This document shows positions 61,922 to 64,000 of a DNA stretch of 64,000 nucleotides, one piece after another. A program made the translations under genes and the position numbers. Source of the stretch: Sphagnum compactum (Eukaryota > Bryophyta > Sphagnopsida > Sphagnales); NCBI GenBank assembly GCA_965153455.1, contig OZ234495.1, positions 25,788,875 to 25,852,874 on the forward strand, read 5' to 3'. The notes beneath the pieces were generated by a model that saw only the letters and a list, made by a program, of their open reading frames with translations, searched no databases and was not told where the DNA came from. The number at the start of each line of letters is the position of its first letter. Position 1 is the stretch's first letter.

Positions 61922-64000
61922 CTTGTGCGGCAAGCGGTCTTTTCCTCATCCCCTTGTGCAATTCGAATTTAGTAATACCCGGAACGTAGGTCAATCCTAC
62001 TAAACACTTTGGCTCCCGAAAGTCGATCAAACAAGTTATCAATCCGAGGCAATGGGTATCTATTTTTCACCGTCACCTTGTTGAGGGCTCTATAATCCAC
62101 ACACATCCTCAAATTCCCATCCTTTTTGTGAACAAAAAGGACGGGTGCTACATATGGTGACTTGCTAGGTTTGATGTATCCTTTGGCAAGGAGTTCCTCA
62201 AGTTGAACCTTGAGCTCTTTCAACTCCTCATGACTCATTCGGTATGGGGCCTTGGCAGGAGGTGCCACTCTCGGCATCACCTCAATCGCATGATCAACTT
62301 GTCTTTTTGGGGGCAACTCATCGAGCAACTCTTCGGGCATCACATCCGGAAATTCTTCTAACACTTGCTTGATGCACTTGTGGGGGCTCACCACCTTGGT
62401 GGCCTCCTTTGGTTCAAACTCATCCAACACCCACATCGCACATAACATGCTATGGCCTCCCCCACATTCTTTTTCCAAGTTCTTTCCCAACATCAAGTGG
62501 ATGGTGGTCCCACCCACACTAGGCACTTCATGTGCCTTCACCCGCACAATCCCATTCTTGGATGGGATCCTAACTAGCCTATTGTGCCCTTCTATGAGCA
62601 CATTGTTACGGGTGATGAATTCCATTCCCAAAATGCAATCCATTCCCCCTAAGGTGGAGACTAACAAGTCCACCTCGCCTCTCCAATTCCCCAATTGGAG
62701 GGGCACATCTTTTGCTTGCAACTTGGTGGGATGGGGAATCCCATCCGCAAAATGCACCTCGATGGGTGCCTTGAGCTCCTCCAAAGGAAGCTCCATTCTT
62801 TCGGCACTTTCTTGTGTTATGAAGTTGTGGGAAGCCCCTGTGTCCAAAAGACATAACACTTCCCGCTTAGAAACCTTCCCTTTTAAGAAAATAAGGTGAT
62901 TACATTCACCTTGGACTAAGTTGGCAGAAAGGGCACTTACCTTAAGAGCCCCATTCCCCGATTTGGGTTTGGGACAATCCTTGGAATAATGCCCCGCTTC
63001 ATTACAATTGAAGCATACTCCTTTTGGTTTCCCACTAGCATCTCCCTTGAGTTGGCTCCCTTTGAAAGGAGCCCCCTTCTTGACAAAATTTCCTTTGGGT
63101 TTCAAACCCAAGCCTTGGAGTTGTTTAGGCTTTTCCCCCTTTGAGGTCTCTTGGCCTCGGTTCCATTCCCCTTCATGGCGTGCCTTCTTATGAGGGAACT
63201 TGCTATCCCTTTTGAATCCGGCCTTCTCACCACGCCCAACATCCGAGAAGCCTTTCACTTTCATGATGGCTTCGGTTAATGAAGCGGGCCAATTCTCCTC
63301 AAGCTTGCGCTTAGCCCAAGTGGGAAGTCCCATCACAAAGTGGCACACCCGGTCTAACTCATGCATATGCCGAATCTCAAGCATGAGTTCGAAGTAAGCC
63401 CTCACATATTGGCGCAAGTTGTCATTGCTCCCATTCTCAAGGTCACGAAGCTTGCATCTTGAAATGTAGTCGGAATTCTTGGGAATGAATTCCAACTCAA
63501 TACGCTCCTTGAAGAATTCGCATGTGTAGCCATGGGTCTTCCCCTCTTCTTGCCTTATCGTCCTCCACCATGTGGAGGCATAGCCCTTCAAATAGGATTG
63601 GGCAAGTTCCACGGCCGAGTGCCGACCAACCTTGGCGGCATGGAGGTAATCTTCCATTTCCGCAAGCCAAGCGTCCACAACCTTTCGATCCCGGGCCCCA
63701 TCAAAGTTCCCGGGCCTAGCGGGCTTGAATCCCACACTTTTTGATGAACCTCCCTTGAGGGCCGGAACCAATTCGGTGAAATCGGGCCTATTCATTTTGA
63801 GTAGGACCTCCAATTGTTCCAGGGTGAAGAGCACCGCATTTGATTGCTCCTCTTCATTTTCATGGTCCTCATGGCTATCACGGTCTTCCTCACCTTCGGA
63901 AACATTTTGTTCTTCCCCCATTATGGCTTGGGGTGGAACATCCAAGTCTTGGGTGGGTTCTTCCACCACGGTCTCTTGGACTAGCTTGCGGGTCTTCTTT
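61922..64000 (-). pseudogene. Gag-protease-RT part of the minus-strand chromovirus, running off the right edge
   Basis: One uninterrupted minus-strand frame from the window edge to 61969. It contains Gag ([20 protein letters not shown]), the CCHC knuckle [14 protein letters not shown], protease [13 protein letters not shown] and [10 protein letters not shown]. Then come the RT N-terminal half, [20 protein letters not shown] and [13 protein letters not shown] then stands where the intact copy has CAA (Gln), and the same frame continues to the solo LTR. Gag and Pol are thus a single frame in this family. The Gag start lies beyond the window. Confidence 0.93.

Overview
This is land-plant nuclear DNA, and the host is most plausibly a non-seed plant (moss, liverwort, hornwort or lycophyte). 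The plant assignment rests on an intact ankyrin-PGG membrane protein gene, an A-type cytochrome P450 fragment, an LRR receptor-kinase pseudogene, chromodomain Ty3/gypsy retrotransposons primed by initiator tRNA-Met, and CACTA-, hAT- and Tigger-like transposon debris. The species cannot be named from the sequence. The 'non-seed' guess is inference from the element mix, especially an OrsD/recombinase/RecQ element otherwise familiar from fungi.

Positions 1-18,300 are AT-rich and almost entirely decayed. They hold transposon coding remnants, a P450 5-prime fragment (2.4-3.0 kb), a 1-kb inverted-repeat element carrying a tRNA-related SINE-like head (4.27-5.26 kb), two minus-strand non-chromodomain gypsy relics (6.8-7.7 and 8.8-13.3 kb), a DUF7869-like transposon ORF (14.9-16 kb), and several repeat arrays in very AT-rich DNA (16.4-18.9 kb).

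Positions 19,600-24,800 hold a complete Tigger/pogo transposon (19,600-21,641) with matched inverted repeats and TA target duplication. Its transposase is interrupted only by TAG codons. About 40 bp beyond it lies the duplicated promoter region of the only clearly intact host gene in the window, the ankyrin-PGG gene (CDS 22,678-24,537, with a probable 5-prime UTR intron).

Positions 24,800-40,600 hold a 373-bp direct duplication, an LRR-kinase pseudogene (28.8-30.7 kb), an hAT transposase remnant (32.2-32.8 kb), and a cluster of at least six copies of an unassigned repeat, called R1 here, in both orientations (24.8-36.8 kb). There is also a SERAC1-like alpha/beta hydrolase pseudogene (37.4-38.2 kb).

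Positions 40,000-64,000 have higher GC. The core is a broken minus-strand gene (41,567-45,939) encoding OrsD zinc fingers, a tyrosine recombinase domain with its catalytic residues visible, and a RecQ-like helicase. Chromovirus LTR retrotransposons have inserted around it and then into one another. Solo LTRs with 5-bp target duplications sit at 40,593, 50,326, 53,930 and 60,919. One nearly full-length chromovirus (51,573-59,637) sits inside another minus-strand element whose pieces lie at 45,940-48,998 and from 60,002 to the right edge. The helicase gene is therefore the oldest visible layer here and the solo LTRs are among the youngest.
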